NCBI GenBank assembly: GCA_041609995.1
Contig: JBFIPU010000011.1
Coordinates: forward strand, 1 to 42,556
Source of the DNA: JABDOU01 sp041609995
Lineage (GTDB): Bacteria > Actinomycetota > Acidimicrobiia > Spongiisociales > SHLN01
Length of the DNA stretch: 42,556 bases
Direction of reading: 5' to 3'
How positions within the stretch are numbered: position 1 is the stretch's first letter; every line of letters begins with the position of its first letter. Made by a program: the position numbers and the translations under genes. This document shows positions 23,777-32,768 of this stretch, in pieces. The notes below the pieces were generated by a model that saw only the letters and a program-made list of their open reading frames with translations, searched no databases and was not told the DNA's origin.

Positions 23777-24858
23777 GAGGGACCTCCACCGAAGTAGGCG
23801 AAGTTGTCGGCGAGCAGGTCGAAAACCGGGGCGTCGGTCGGCTCGAGCTCGGCGGTCGAGCCTTCCAACGGCTCGACCCGATCGCCCCACTCGAGTAGCA
23901 CTGCTCCCCACGAGAGCCCTCCCCCGAACGCGACGAGCAGTACGACGGCACCGGGAGTGATGCGACCGCCCTCGAGGGCTTCGGTGAGCGCCAGCGGGAT
24001 CGAGGCCGCCGACGTGTTGCCGTAGGAAGCGATATTGCTGAAGAGCTGCTGCTCGGTCAGATCCAGCCGCCGGGCAACGGCCTCCATGATGCGCTGGTTG
24101 GCCTGATGGGGAATCACGAGGTCGACGTCTGCCACGGTCAAACCGGCCTGGGCCAATACCGCCGACCCGGCGTCGGCCATGTGGGCGACGGCTTTCTTGA
24201 ACACGTCCTGGCCGTCCATGAACAACGCGTTCTGCGAATGATCTCGTTCGGCCTCGATGAAAGACACGCTCGTCCCCGACCCGGGGACGATCAGGGAGCT
24301 TCCCCAGGTGCCGTTGTTGCCGAGCGTGGTGGCCAGGATCCCAGCCCCGCCGGTCGACGGCTGGAGCACGACCGCACCTGCCCCGTCTCCGAACAGCACG
24401 CTCGTGGTGCGATCTGCGTAGTTCATCCACCGACTGAGGCGCTCGGCGCCGACCAGGAGCACCCGGTCGTAGACGCCGGTCGAGATCAGGCTGTTCGCCG
24501 TGGTCAGGCCGTATACGAAACCCGAGCAAGCGGCGTTGAGGTCGAACGCAGCACATCCTTCGGCGCCCAGCTTTGCTTGCAACACCCCGCTGGCGGACGG
24601 GCAAAGCATGTCTGGCGTCACCGTGGCGTAAATGATCAACTGGATATCCGCTGCCTCCAGGCCGGCCGCCGCCAGCGCGCGTTCGGCGGCCACACGTCCG
24701 AGCTCGGTGTTGTCGGTGTGGGAGATCCGGCGTTCCTTCACTCCGGAGCGGGTGGAAATCCACTCGTCGCTGGTGTCCATGATCTTTTCGAGATGGCTAT
24801 TCGCCAGCACTGTCGGCGGGGCGCAGGCACCCCACCCGGTGATCTCAGCCGTCCGCAT
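23773..24858 (-). CDS. fabH: FabH, beta-ketoacyl-ACP synthase III
   Basis: Initiates fatty acid synthesis by condensing acyl-CoA with malonyl-ACP. The triad is clear: Cys111 in DLNAACSGF, His in VIPHQANQRI and Asn in SYGNTSAAS. The conserved fold ends at GGGLSWGAVLLEW near residue 324, but the protein continues for about 37 acidic and aromatic residues (to 361), longer than usual for FabH. This tail is unexplained. The start overlaps fabD by 14 bases; the stop overlaps fabG. Confidence 0.93.
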   Translation of the reverse strand: MRTAEITGWGACAPPTVLANSHLEKIMDTSDEWISTRSGVKERRISHTDNTELGRVAAERALAAAGLEAADIQLIIYATVTPDMLCPSASGVLQAKLGAEGCAAFDLNAACSGFVYGLTTANSLISTGVYDRVLLVGAERLSRWMNYADRTTSVLFGDGAGAVVLQPSTGGAGILATTLGNNGTWGSSLIVPGSGTSVSFIEAERDHSQNALFMDGQDVFKKAVAHMADAGSAVLAQAGLTVADVDLVIPHQANQRIMEAVARRLDLTEQQLFSNIASYGNTSAASIPLALTEALEGGRITPGAVVLLVAFGGGLSWGAVLLEWGDRVEPLEGSTAELEPTDAPVFDLLADNFAYFGGGPS

Positions 24859-25792
24859 CTGTACCTCCTCCCGAGGTCATGGCGGCTACTTCTTCAACGG
24901 TAGCGACTGAATCTCCGACCATCACGGTCGATCCCTTGACGATTTTGCGGGCAAGCCCGGCGGTGACGTCACCGGGTCCGAGGTGAATGAAGGTGTCGAT
25001 GTCGGCCGCCGCCATCGCCTCCAGGGTTTCGACAAACCGCACCGGGCCGGTGAGCTGGCTGACGAGAGACCGAGGTATGTCGGTCACGGGTGCGGCAGTC
25101 ACGTTGGCGTACACAGGCACCACCGGGTCACGAAACTCGACATCGGCAATGGCGCGCGACAGCGACTCGGCCGCCGGGGCCATGAAGGGGGAATGGAATG
25201 CTCCCCCGACCGTGAGTGGGATCACCCGACGCAGACCCAGTTCCTTCCCGGCTGCTACCAGCCACTCGACGTCGGCCCGCGCTCCGGCGATCACGAGTTG
25301 CCCCGGGGCGTTGTAGTTCGCCGCCCAGATCCGGCCTCCACTTTCGCGCCGTTGCGCCAGGATCTCCTCCACCACCGCGTCGGGGCTGCCGACCACTGCC
25401 GCCATGGTGGAAGGATCAGACGCCTCCGCCGCCGCCGCCATCGCCTCACCCCGGGCCGCCACCAGCGCCAGGCCATCGAGGTAGTCCATCGCACCAGCCG
25501 CCGCCAGGGCCGTGTACTCGCCGAGGCTGTGGCCCGCCATGGCGGCGGGTGGAGCGTCGGCCACCGCCTGGAATGATTCCCACAACGCATACGACAACGC
25601 ATACAGAGCCGGTTGAGCCTTGTCGGTGCGGGTCAGCAGTTCCTCCGGCCCATCCCGGCAGAGTTCCTCGAGCGACCACCCGAGCACCTCATCGGCCGCC
25701 GGGCCCAGGAGGCCGGGACGCGCTGCAAACAAGTCAGCGCCCATCCCGACGAACTGGCTTCCTTGCCCGGGAAACAACACTGCGTAGCGCAT
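24845..25792 (-). CDS. fabD: FabD, malonyl-CoA:ACP transacylase
   Basis: Loads malonyl groups from CoA onto acyl carrier protein. The 315 residues are standard length. N-terminal FPGQGSQ (7-13), the nucleophile Ser89 in AGHSLGEY, and the catalytic His in GGAFHSPFM are present. First fab gene of the operon; the ATG at 25792 has GAGGGG upstream. It lies 43 bases after the threonine aldolase gene in the same direction, with no obvious promoter in the gap, so the aldolase and fab genes may share a transcript. Confidence 0.94.
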   Translation of the reverse strand: MRYAVLFPGQGSQFVGMGADLFAARPGLLGPAADEVLGWSLEELCRDGPEELLTRTDKAQPALYALSYALWESFQAVADAPPAAMAGHSLGEYTALAAAGAMDYLDGLALVAARGEAMAAAAEASDPSTMAAVVGSPDAVVEEILAQRRESGGRIWAANYNAPGQLVIAGARADVEWLVAAGKELGLRRVIPLTVGGAFHSPFMAPAAESLSRAIADVEFRDPVVPVYANVTAAPVTDIPRSLVSQLTGPVRFVETLEAMAAADIDTFIHLGPGDVTAGLARKIVKGSTVMVGDSVATVEEVAAMTSGGGTDADG

Positions 25793-25835
25793 CTACAGAT
25801 CAGACCCCTCGCGGACAGTGACGGTTACGGACCGC

Positions 25836-26870
25836 TCACGCATCGCCGTGGGACCGGACGACTGCGAGAAGCCGCTCAGCGTCGTCGGCGTCCACATCCT
25901 GATGGCAGACGATGCGGGCGATCTCGAGCGACAGCTTGCCGACGAGAACTCCGTTGGACCGCAGATCGGCGAGCAGCCCGTCGAGAGGAAAGGGCAGGTG
26001 CGCCTGGTCGAGGAAGACCATGTTGGAGTCCACCCGCTCGACCACCGCTTCTCCCACCACGTCTCGCAAGTCGCTCGCCAGCCGGGTGGCCAGCTCGTGG
26101 TCTTCCTCCAGCCGGCGCCAACCGGCCAGAGCCACACGGGCCGCAGCCGCCAGCACCCCGGCCTGCCGCATACCTCCTCCGAGCCGCTTTCTGATGCGCC
26201 GGGCCTCATGCACGAGATCCCGACTCCCGCAGATCACCGAACCAACTGGGGCGCCGAGTCCTTTCGAGAAACAAAACGCCACGGTATCCACGCCATGCGC
26301 CAGATCTGATGGCTCGGCGCCGGCTGCGACGGCGGCGTTGAACAGGCGGGCGCCATCGAGATGGACGGCCGCTCCCGCCGCCCGGGCGAGAGCGATGGCA
26401 GCCTCCATGTGGGCCAACGGCACCAGGTTGCCGTTGAAGGTGTTCTCGAGGCTCAGCAGCCGATAGATGCCGATGTGGTCATCGAGCGGGAACTCGAAAT
26501 GGCCACGAAGCTCCTCGAGATCGATCGCTCCTCGCGGAGCTGTCACCTCCCGCACGGCCACGCCGCTGTTGGCCTGGGCAGCCGATGCCTCCCACTGCCG
26601 AACGTGTGCTCCCCGGCACACCAACACTTCGTCCCCCGGCCGGGTGTGCACGGCAACGGCCACCTGATTGGCCATCGTTCCCGAGGCGACGAACAATGCC
26701 GCTTCCTTCCCCACGATGGCGGCCGCCTCTTCCTGGAGCCGATTGACCTCGGGGTCTTCGCCGTATACGTCATCGCCGACTTCGGCTTCGGCCATTGCCT
26801 TGCGCATGGCAGCGGTGGGCTGGGTGACGGTATCAGAACGGAAATCGGCTATACCGTTGCTGAAAGCCAT
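25836..26870 (-). CDS. ltaE: Low-specificity L-threonine aldolase
   Basis: PLP enzyme cleaving L-threonine (and allo-threonine) to glycine and acetaldehyde, 344 residues. The family N terminus IADFRSDTVTQPT, the VGDDVYGEDP segment, the HLDGARLFNA Asp/Arg site and the PLP lysine in FSKGLGAPVGS are all visible. The ATG at 26870 has AAAGGA 10-12 bases upstream and TATGAT at 26902-26897 as -10; the longer frame to 26972 would run over this promoter and the divergent start. It precedes the fab operon. No glycine riboswitch was seen. Confidence 0.92.
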   Translation of the reverse strand: MAFSNGIADFRSDTVTQPTAAMRKAMAEAEVGDDVYGEDPEVNRLQEEAAAIVGKEAALFVASGTMANQVAVAVHTRPGDEVLVCRGAHVRQWEASAAQANSGVAVREVTAPRGAIDLEELRGHFEFPLDDHIGIYRLLSLENTFNGNLVPLAHMEAAIALARAAGAAVHLDGARLFNAAVAAGAEPSDLAHGVDTVAFCFSKGLGAPVGSVICGSRDLVHEARRIRKRLGGGMRQAGVLAAAARVALAGWRRLEEDHELATRLASDLRDVVGEAVVERVDSNMVFLDQAHLPFPLDGLLADLRSNGVLVGKLSLEIARIVCHQDVDADDAERLLAVVRSHGDA

Positions 26871-26896
26871 GAATGATCGTTTCCTTTCGCCGATGA

Positions 26897-26902
26897 TCAT
26901 AC
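26897..26902 (-). promoter_or_regulatory. -10 hexamer for threonine aldolase / fab transcript
   Basis: TATGAT on the minus strand, within a small palindrome (ATGATCAT); leader to the ATG at 26870 would be about 20 bases and includes AAAGGA. No clear -35. Confidence 0.5.
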
Positions 26903-26971
26903 GGTGGGGATAATGGGCGTGGGTCCGGGGCGCAGGCGCCCTAACATGCCCGCTTCCCGATTTGGATTGCA

Positions 26972-29086
26972 ATGACCTATCCGCAGATACCCATCATCGG
27001 CGGCACGACGCTGTCGCTTCCCGAAAGCTTCGATCGGCTGTGGGACCTGGCCACCAACATCTGGTGGACCTGGGACCACGAGGCTCAGGACCTCTGGCGC
27101 CGCATCGATCGCCAGCGCTGGCAGGAGCTCGGCAGTCCGATGCCGCTGCTCCAGGGCGTCGATCCAGAAGTGTGGCGCACGCTCGAGACCGACCCCGCAT
27201 TCGTCGACCTCTACGAGCGGATCGTCAGACGATTCGACACCTACATGCGGCCCGACGACACCTGGTTCGACTCCCGCGAGGTGGAGATGGCCGGGCCGAT
27301 CGCCTATTTGTGCACCGAGTACGGCCTCCATCACAGCCTCCGGTTCTACTCAGGGGGCCTGGGCGTACTGGCCGGCGACCACCTCAAGACTGCTTCCGAC
27401 CTCGGAATTCCATTGGTGGCAGTGGGCTTGTTGTACCGACGCGGGTATTTCCATCAGGCGATCGACCCCCACGGCGACTCGCAGCATTACTACGCCCCGG
27501 CCGACCTCAGCGGTATCCCCGCCTTCCCCGTCGCAGATCGCACCGGAACCCCACTGCGCATCCCCCTCCAATTCCCTGGTCGGGTGGTGCAGATCGCCGT
27601 GTGGAAGTTCCAGGTGGGTCGGGTGCCGCTGCTCATGCTCGACTCCGACCTGCCCGAAAACGAGCCCTCTGACCGCTCCATCACCCACCTCCTCTACGTG
27701 CGCGGTCGAGAAGCGCGCCTCGCTCAAGAGATCGTGCTCGGCTTCGGTGGTTCTCGTGCACTCGACAAGCTCGGCATCCAGCCCTCTGCCTGGCACGTCA
27801 ATGAGGGCCACGCCGCCTTCTCGCTGATCGATCGATTGGCTCGCCAGGCCGGCGCATCAGTCGAGGAACGGATTTCGGCAGTCAAGAGCAACACCCTCTT
27901 CACGCTCCACACGCCGGTGCCGGCCGGCAATGAGAAGTTCGACATGAACGCGGTCCTTCGCTACACCGACTACCTGGCGCCCGAGCTCTCCCGCGAGCTC
28001 GTCACGCAGCTGGGGCGGGTGGATGAGCACGACCAGGCACCATTCGACATGGGCGGGCTGGCCATCGCCCTGGCCGCCAAGGTCAACGGGGTCAGCAAGC
28101 GCCATGGCCTGGTGGCGTCCGACACCTGGCGCCATCGCATCGGAGGCGAGGCCGAAGGCATCACCAACGGAGTCCACGTTCCGACCTGGATCGGGCCTTC
28201 CACCGCCCGGCTCTTCGACGACGCCGTCGGCCTCGACTGGGAACGCAAATTGACCCAGGCCGATGCCTGGGACACGCTCCGGGGGCTCGATCCCGCCGAG
28301 GTGTGGGCCGCTCACAACACCCAGAAGCGGTTGCTGCTGCGGTCGTTGCGCGCCCGTATCCGTCGTCAGTTCGCCCGGCACGGAGCCGGTCCGGACTGGC
28401 TCAAAGCGATCGACGACATGCTGCCCGAGGATCGGCTGACCATCGGATTCGCCCGCCGTTTCGCAACGTACAAACGAGCAACGCTGCTGTTGTCGGACCT
28501 GCCGCGGCTCCAGCACATCCTCACCAATCCGGACCACCCCGTCCAGGTCGTGTTCTCCGGCAAGGCCCACCCGGCCGACAAGGGCGGTCAGGAACTGATT
28601 GCCAGGATCCACGAGCTCGCTCAACGCCCCGAATTCCGCGGACACCTCTTCTTCATCGAGGACTACGACATGGAGCTGGGCCGCCTGCTCACCAACGGCT
28701 GCGACGTGTGGTTGAACAACCCCACCCCTCCCAAGGAGGCCAGCGGAACGTCCGGCATGAAGGCCGGTATCAATGGTTGCCTCAACCTGTCCATTCCCGA
28801 CGGTTGGTGGGCCGAGGCCGTCGAGCACGGTGTGAATGGGTGGACGTTCGGGCCCCAGGGCCTCGAGGCAAACGACGACTACACCGACGCCGACAGCCTC
28901 TATCACGTCCTCGAAAAGGACGTGGTGCCCACGTTCTACTCGCGTGGCCCGGAGGGAATCCCGGAAGCGTGGGTGACGATGATGCTGAACTCCATGGTCA
29001 CCTGCACCAGCGCATTCTCCAGTCACCGCATGTTGGTGGAGTACACCAACGAGGCCTACCTGCCGCTCGGCGTCGAGCCGACCTAG
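26972..29086 (+). CDS. glgP: Alpha-glucan (glycogen/maltodextrin) phosphorylase
   Basis: Glycosyltransferase family 35 enzyme that releases glucose 1-phosphate from alpha-1,4-glucans, 704 residues. The EYGLHHSLRFYSGGLGVLAGDH block (split here by length rules) near residues 115-135, AWHVNEGHAAF near 272, and the C-terminal PLP site KEASGTSGMKAG with Lys597 show it is a complete enzyme of the shorter, thermostable-type phosphorylases rather than the approximately 800-residue GlgP. The ATG at 26972 is the only start fitting MTYPQIPI. No glgB, glgC or malQ is nearby. Its TAG stop overlaps the stop of the convergent lipoprotein gene in a CTAG. Confidence 0.93.
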   Translation: MTYPQIPIIGGTTLSLPESFDRLWDLATNIWWTWDHEAQDLWRRIDRQRWQELGSPMPLLQGVDPEVWRTLETDPAFVDLYERIVRRFDTYMRPDDTWFDSREVEMAGPIAYLCTEYGLHHSLRFYSGGLGVLAGDHLKTASDLGIPLVAVGLLYRRGYFHQAIDPHGDSQHYYAPADLSGIPAFPVADRTGTPLRIPLQFPGRVVQIAVWKFQVGRVPLLMLDSDLPENEPSDRSITHLLYVRGREARLAQEIVLGFGGSRALDKLGIQPSAWHVNEGHAAFSLIDRLARQAGASVEERISAVKSNTLFTLHTPVPAGNEKFDMNAVLRYTDYLAPELSRELVTQLGRVDEHDQAPFDMGGLAIALAAKVNGVSKRHGLVASDTWRHRIGGEAEGITNGVHVPTWIGPSTARLFDDAVGLDWERKLTQADAWDTLRGLDPAEVWAAHNTQKRLLLRSLRARIRRQFARHGAGPDWLKAIDDMLPEDRLTIGFARRFATYKRATLLLSDLPRLQHILTNPDHPVQVVFSGKAHPADKGGQELIARIHELAQRPEFRGHLFFIEDYDMELGRLLTNGCDVWLNNPTPPKEASGTSGMKAGINGCLNLSIPDGWWAEAVEHGVNGWTFGPQGLEANDDYTDADSLYHVLEKDVVPTFYSRGPEGIPEAWVTMMLNSMVTCTSAFSSHRMLVEYTNEAYLPLGVEPT

Positions 29087-29772
29087 GAAAGCTCGGCGGA
29101 ATCGAGGATTTCGCCGATGGTGTCCAGCTGTGTTTCCAGACCCCCGCTGTTCGACACGATGACCACATAGGCGTCTGTGCCGGCGTGGGTACCGGAGATC
29201 TCGGTGATTCCGCCCCGTTCGAAGAGGCTCGTGTCGGGGAACCGGTCGCTCACCGGCAAGGGTTGGCGGCCGCATGCATCGAACAACTCACAGGCAAACG
29301 TGTGGGGGCCGACGCCGATCGTGACCGTGGTGGTCCCGGTGGGATCGGCGAGCATGAAGGCATCGCCTCCGAGCACCGGGGTCGTGACCTGTTCGCACAA
29401 CCATTCGGCCGGAACCACCACGCTCAATCCAACGCCCGGCGCCGTGCACCGGTCTCGTCGCTCCTGGCCGGCTGCAGTCCCAGCCGGAGCAGCTCCGGAG
29501 ACGGCCTGGCCAGCGGTTGTCTCCTCCGTGGACGAGGCCTCCGGGGTGGCATCGGCGGCCAAGGTAGACGATGTTGCATTCGTCGTAGCCGGCTGCTGGT
29601 CGTCGCCTGCCTCGATCGTCGATGTGGAAGTCGACGTCCCGGGTGGCAGGGCCGCCGCTTGTTCGGCCGCCACCACCAGCGGATCGACTGCCGCACCAGG
29701 GCCGCCGCAGCCGGCTGCCACCCATCCAACCATCAGTGCGGCGACCACCACCCGGCCGGCCCGTCTGTTCAC
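29083..29772 (-). CDS. Putative secreted lipoprotein
   Basis: A 229-residue protein with a basic N terminus, a hydrophobic signal segment and a lipobox WVAAGC, predicting lipidation at Cys22 and anchoring outside the membrane. It continues with a 60-residue Ser/Thr/Ala-rich linker and then a 115-residue C-terminal domain (from about RCTAPGVGLSVVVP) that looks like a beta-rich extracytoplasmic module with three Cys. No family recognised. GTG start at 29772, two bases after the aminotransferase stop, so the pair is an operon. The stop shares a CTAG with glgP. Confidence 0.78.
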   Translation of the reverse strand: MNRRAGRVVVAALMVGWVAAGCGGPGAAVDPLVVAAEQAAALPPGTSTSTSTIEAGDDQQPATTNATSSTLAADATPEASSTEETTAGQAVSGAAPAGTAAGQERRDRCTAPGVGLSVVVPAEWLCEQVTTPVLGGDAFMLADPTGTTTVTIGVGPHTFACELFDACGRQPLPVSDRFPDTSLFERGGITEISGTHAGTDAYVVIVSNSGGLETQLDTIGEILDSAELS

Positions 29773-29774
29773 AG

Positions 29775-30956
29775 CTAGCCGAGTCCGTGATCGGCCAGGA
29801 CGCCGCGGATTCCTTTGACGGCCTGCGCGATGCGTTGTTCGTTTTCGACCAGGGCGAACCGCACATACCCCTCGCCGGCCGGACCGAATCCGATGCCAGG
29901 ACTGACGGCCACATTGGCCCCGCGCAACAGAAGCTTGGCGAACTCGAGAGATCCCATGTCCAGGAATTGGGCGGGCATCGGAGCCCACACGAACATGGTG
30001 CCGCGCGGCCGGGGAATGTCCCAACCCGCTCGGCCCAGGCCATCGATGAGATTGTCACGTCGACTCCGGTAGATGGCCGAGATCTCATGCGGGTAGTGGT
30101 CGTGATCGTTGAGGGCGATGATCGAAGCGATCTGGATCGGCTGAAACGTCCCATAGTCGAGGTATGACTTGAGCTTGCCCAGCGCCGCGATCATGGCCGC
30201 GTTACCGGCCAAGAACCCAACCCTCCACCCCGCCATCGAATGGCCTTTCGTGAGGGTATAGAGCTCGACTGCCACGTCCTTGGCACCGTCCACCTGCAGA
30301 ATGCTCGGCGGTTCGTATCCGTCGAAGGTCACATCGGCGTAAGCAAAGTCGTGCACGATCCGCACATCCTGTTCGTGGGCGAGCGCCACCAGTCGCTCGA
30401 AGAACGCGCTGTCGACACACAGGCCGGTCGGGTTGTGCGGAAACGACACCACGATCACGCGGGGCCGGGGCATGCTCTCGTTGAAGGCCGCCTCCAACCG
30501 GTAAAAGAAGTTGCCGTCGCGATCAAGGGTGACCCGCCGCACCTCCGCCCCCGCCATGACCGGGGCGAAAATGTGAATCGGATACGATGGCTCGGGCACG
30601 AGTGCGGTGTCCCCCGGTTCGACCAGCGTCCACATCAGGTGAGCCAGACCCTCTTTGGCTCCGATGGTGTTGATGACCTCGGTTCCGGGGTCGAGCTCCA
30701 CCCCAAACCGGCGTTGGTAGCGGTCGGCCAGGGCCTTGCGAAGATTGGGGATTCCGCGTGACGTCGAATAGCGATGATTGGTGGGTTTGCGGGCGGCCTC
30801 GATGAGTTTGTCGACGACCGCCGGCGGCGACGGCAGATCGGGGTTGCCGAACCCGAGGTCGATCACATCTCGACCGGCCTGACGGGCCTCGATCTTCAGC
30901 TGGTTGACCTCGGCAAAGACGTACGGCGGCAGGTTGCCGATTCGACGGAATTCCAT
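29775..30956 (-). CDS. PLP-dependent aminotransferase (AlaC-like, class I/II)
   Basis: A 393-residue fold-type I aminotransferase. The N terminus MEFRRIGNLPPYVFAEVNQLK closely resembles E. coli AlaC and related LL-DAP-aminotransferase-like enzymes. GFGNPDLPSP, SFPHNPTG and the PLP lysine Lys237 in TLTKGHSMAGWRVGF are present, and Arg of YVRFALVEN binds the carboxylate. Likely reaction is pyruvate/alanine transamination, but substrate range in this group is broad. TAACCT lies seven bases before the ATG with no ribosome-binding site, suggesting a leaderless transcript that also carries the lipoprotein gene. Confidence 0.88.
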   Translation of the reverse strand: MEFRRIGNLPPYVFAEVNQLKIEARQAGRDVIDLGFGNPDLPSPPAVVDKLIEAARKPTNHRYSTSRGIPNLRKALADRYQRRFGVELDPGTEVINTIGAKEGLAHLMWTLVEPGDTALVPEPSYPIHIFAPVMAGAEVRRVTLDRDGNFFYRLEAAFNESMPRPRVIVVSFPHNPTGLCVDSAFFERLVALAHEQDVRIVHDFAYADVTFDGYEPPSILQVDGAKDVAVELYTLTKGHSMAGWRVGFLAGNAAMIAALGKLKSYLDYGTFQPIQIASIIALNDHDHYPHEISAIYRSRRDNLIDGLGRAGWDIPRPRGTMFVWAPMPAQFLDMGSLEFAKLLLRGANVAVSPGIGFGPAGEGYVRFALVENEQRIAQAVKGIRGVLADHGLG

Positions 30957-30963
30957 GCGTGAA

Positions 30964-30969
30964 AGGTTA
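30964..30969 (-). promoter_or_regulatory. -10 hexamer of leaderless aminotransferase gene
   Basis: TAACCT on the minus strand, seven bases before the ATG at 30956. Confidence 0.45.
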
Positions 30970-31008
30970 CGGGAGCACCGGAGTTGGCGGCGGGATCTGG
31001 CTCGGAGA

Positions 31009-31419
31009 TCAGCTGTGGAGGTAGCGACGAACAGCTTTCCGTACCGTCCACGGCACCATGCTCGAGCCCCAGTCCACCAGCCCCTCGATCACCTCCAGCA
31101 CGTCGCTGGAGCCTTCCCAGTACTGGCGCACCACCGTCTCGCCGGCCGCCTCCATCAGGTATTGGAGCGCCAGGACCAACAGCAGAATGTCATCCAGCTG
31201 GCCGACGACCGGGATCCAGCCGGGCAGGACGTCGAACGGCGACATCGCGTAGCCCACTGCCAACCCTGCGAACACGCGGGCCTTGACCGGGATGCGGGGG
31301 TCTTTGGCCAACCGCCAACCAAGCTTCACCAGGTTTGGCAACAGCGCCAGGGCCTCCTCGGCGGCCCGCTGCGGTTTGGTCGGCTGTGACGCCGATGGAG
31401 ACGATCTGAACACTCCCAT
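31009..31419 (-). CDS. DUF1232 (YkvA-like) membrane-associated protein
   Basis: A 136-residue protein with the DUF1232 core: GYAMSPFDVLPGWIPVVGQL (about residues 76-95) followed by a hydrophobic helix DDILLLVLALQYL. The family is widespread, small, and of unknown role, probably membrane-attached. It is the last gene of a four-gene unit: SRPBCC protein, ArsA-type ATPase, 58-residue protein, DUF1232. Only 12 bases separate it from the 58-residue gene. An ArsA/Get3-like ATPase handles hydrophobic membrane proteins in eukaryotes, so DUF1232 could be a client, but that is speculation. Confidence 0.85.
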   Translation of the reverse strand: MGVFRSSPSASQPTKPQRAAEEALALLPNLVKLGWRLAKDPRIPVKARVFAGLAVGYAMSPFDVLPGWIPVVGQLDDILLLVLALQYLMEAAGETVVRQYWEGSSDVLEVIEGLVDWGSSMVPWTVRKAVRRYLHS

Positions 31420-31431
31420 GCCCAGGCCAGG

Positions 31432-31608
31432 TTACTCGTCGACCTTGATCCGCTGGACGCCCCGTTCCCGCTCCTCCGGATCAGGCTGATCGGCGTCCGA
31501 ACGCGCCAACTCGGTCAGGATCACCTGGACCGCCTTGAGCACTTCGGTGACCGCCAACGCCATGTGGATGCCGGCGCGCATCAGCGCCTTCCGAGTCCTG
31601 GTGTCCAT
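31432..31608 (-). CDS. 58-residue helical protein coupled to ArsA-type ATPase
   Basis: A short gene with ATG at 31608 overlapping the ATPase stop as TGATG and TAA at 31432. It encodes MDTRTRKALMRAGIHMALAV at the N terminus, a likely amphipathic helix (residues 10-36), then an acidic/basic tail ending VQRIKVDE. About 88 percent of its codons end in G or C, matching real genes here. No motif is recognised. The one-base TGATG overlap is the same coupling as between the SRPBCC gene and the ATPase, which strengthens the case that it is a real member of the operon. Confidence 0.72.
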   Translation of the reverse strand: MDTRTRKALMRAGIHMALAVTEVLKAVQVILTELARSDADQPDPEERERGVQRIKVDE

Positions 31609-32768
31609 CAACGGAACGTAATCGTCAGAATTCCTTCTGACAACTTGGCCCGCTGAACTTCTCTCCGTTTCAGGGAATCGGGGAGGATGAACGCCCTTCG
31701 GTAGGGGCCCACGGTGACGACGATCTCGTCGGCGATCCGCACAACGTCGACCTCGCCTGTCTCGGCGAATGGGACGGCGAGGCTCATGAGCACCTCATCA
31801 CCTTCCTCCCTCACGTTGAACCCCTCGACGTGGGAGAGCCGGTCCGCCGGGTCGGTCCCGTCGTACAGTTCCTTCGCCAGCAACCGAAGCCTGTCCACAC
31901 CGACCATTTCTTCGTCGAAGAGGCGCAGGTGGCGGCGATCGACCTCGGCAAAACCCTCATCCACGGTCTCGAGGTGGCCCGCCTGTATCTCCTGCCACCG
32001 TTTGAAATACGGATCGGTGATCGAGTCGGGCAGCACCCGGTTGACGATGACCGAGTCCACCGCATACCCGAACAACCCGAGGTAGGTGTAGATGCGACGT
32101 GCCTCCGAGATCACCATTTTCTCCGGGTTCACGACCAGCCTGGCACTGGTGATCTCGGGGTTGGTGAGGAGCTCGCGGACGCCGCTGATCCGGCCGTAGA
32201 AACCCTCGACGGAATCCAGCACCTCGTTGCCGGCGATCGGCATGGTGGTGATGCGGCTGACCACCGGGCGGAGCGCTTTGTGCAGTTTCTTGCCGGCAGG
32301 AAAGATCCTGTCCATGTACCAGGCCAGGATCTCGGGCAGCGACAGGAGACGAAGGGTTTCCGCCGTAGGAGCACAGTCGATGACCAACAGGTCGTAGGAA
32401 TCCGAAAGGCTGTGGTCTTTGACGTCCGCCAGGGCGAACAGCTCGTCCATACCCGGGAAGACCGCCATCTCCTCCGCCTCGACCCCGGACAACCCTGTCC
32501 AATCGAAGAGATCTGCCAGGTAGTCGCGCACCTCGCCCCAATACTGTTCGAGTCGCCGCTGCGAGTCGATCTGCTGGGCTTCGAGGTTGGGCGCCACCGC
32601 CGTCGGCGAGTCGCCCAGCCGCACTCCGAAGGCATCGGACAGACTGTGCGCCGGGTCGGTCGACATGATCAGCGTCCGATGGCCCAGATCGGCGGCGGCC
32701 AGGGCAGTCGCGGCCGAAACGGTCGTTTTGCCCACGCCTCCCTTGCCGGTGACGAGCAGGATTCGCAT
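31608..32768 (-). CDS. ArsA/Get3-family ATPase with C-terminal HSP20-like domain
   Basis: A 386-residue P-loop ATPase. The deviant Walker A GKGGVGKTT (8-16), the switch STDPAHSLSDAF and the VIDCAPTAETLRL motif identify the ArsA/Get3 family, which in other organisms energises arsenite export or delivers tail-anchored membrane proteins. It is a single ATPase half, so it would act as a dimer. The last 90 residues (from about DEVLMSLAVPFAETGEV to ILTITFR) form the alpha-crystallin-like domain found in bacterial members. No arsB or arsR is nearby, so arsenic resistance is unlikely. ATG start overlaps the SRPBCC stop as TGATG. Confidence 0.9.
   Translation of the reverse strand: MRILLVTGKGGVGKTTVSAATALAAADLGHRTLIMSTDPAHSLSDAFGVRLGDSPTAVAPNLEAQQIDSQRRLEQYWGEVRDYLADLFDWTGLSGVEAEEMAVFPGMDELFALADVKDHSLSDSYDLLVIDCAPTAETLRLLSLPEILAWYMDRIFPAGKKLHKALRPVVSRITTMPIAGNEVLDSVEGFYGRISGVRELLTNPEITSARLVVNPEKMVISEARRIYTYLGLFGYAVDSVIVNRVLPDSITDPYFKRWQEIQAGHLETVDEGFAEVDRRHLRLFDEEMVGVDRLRLLAKELYDGTDPADRLSHVEGFNVREEGDEVLMSLAVPFAETGEVDVVRIADEIVVTVGPYRRAFILPDSLKRREVQRAKLSEGILTITFR

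Noticed and set aside
23777..24763. Upstream extension of the fabG frame through fabH
   Set aside because: The sequence is low-complexity and overlaps a certain FabH; the GTG at 23776 with GTGA overlap gives a normal FabG.
27857..29275. Long minus-strand frame antisense to glgP
   Set aside because: Opposite a certain phosphorylase with catalytic motifs; composition is typical of shadow frames.
31608..32768. Arsenite-export role for the ArsA-type ATPase
   Set aside because: No arsB, arsR or arsC is near, it is a single half, and the neighbours point to lipid or membrane-protein handling.
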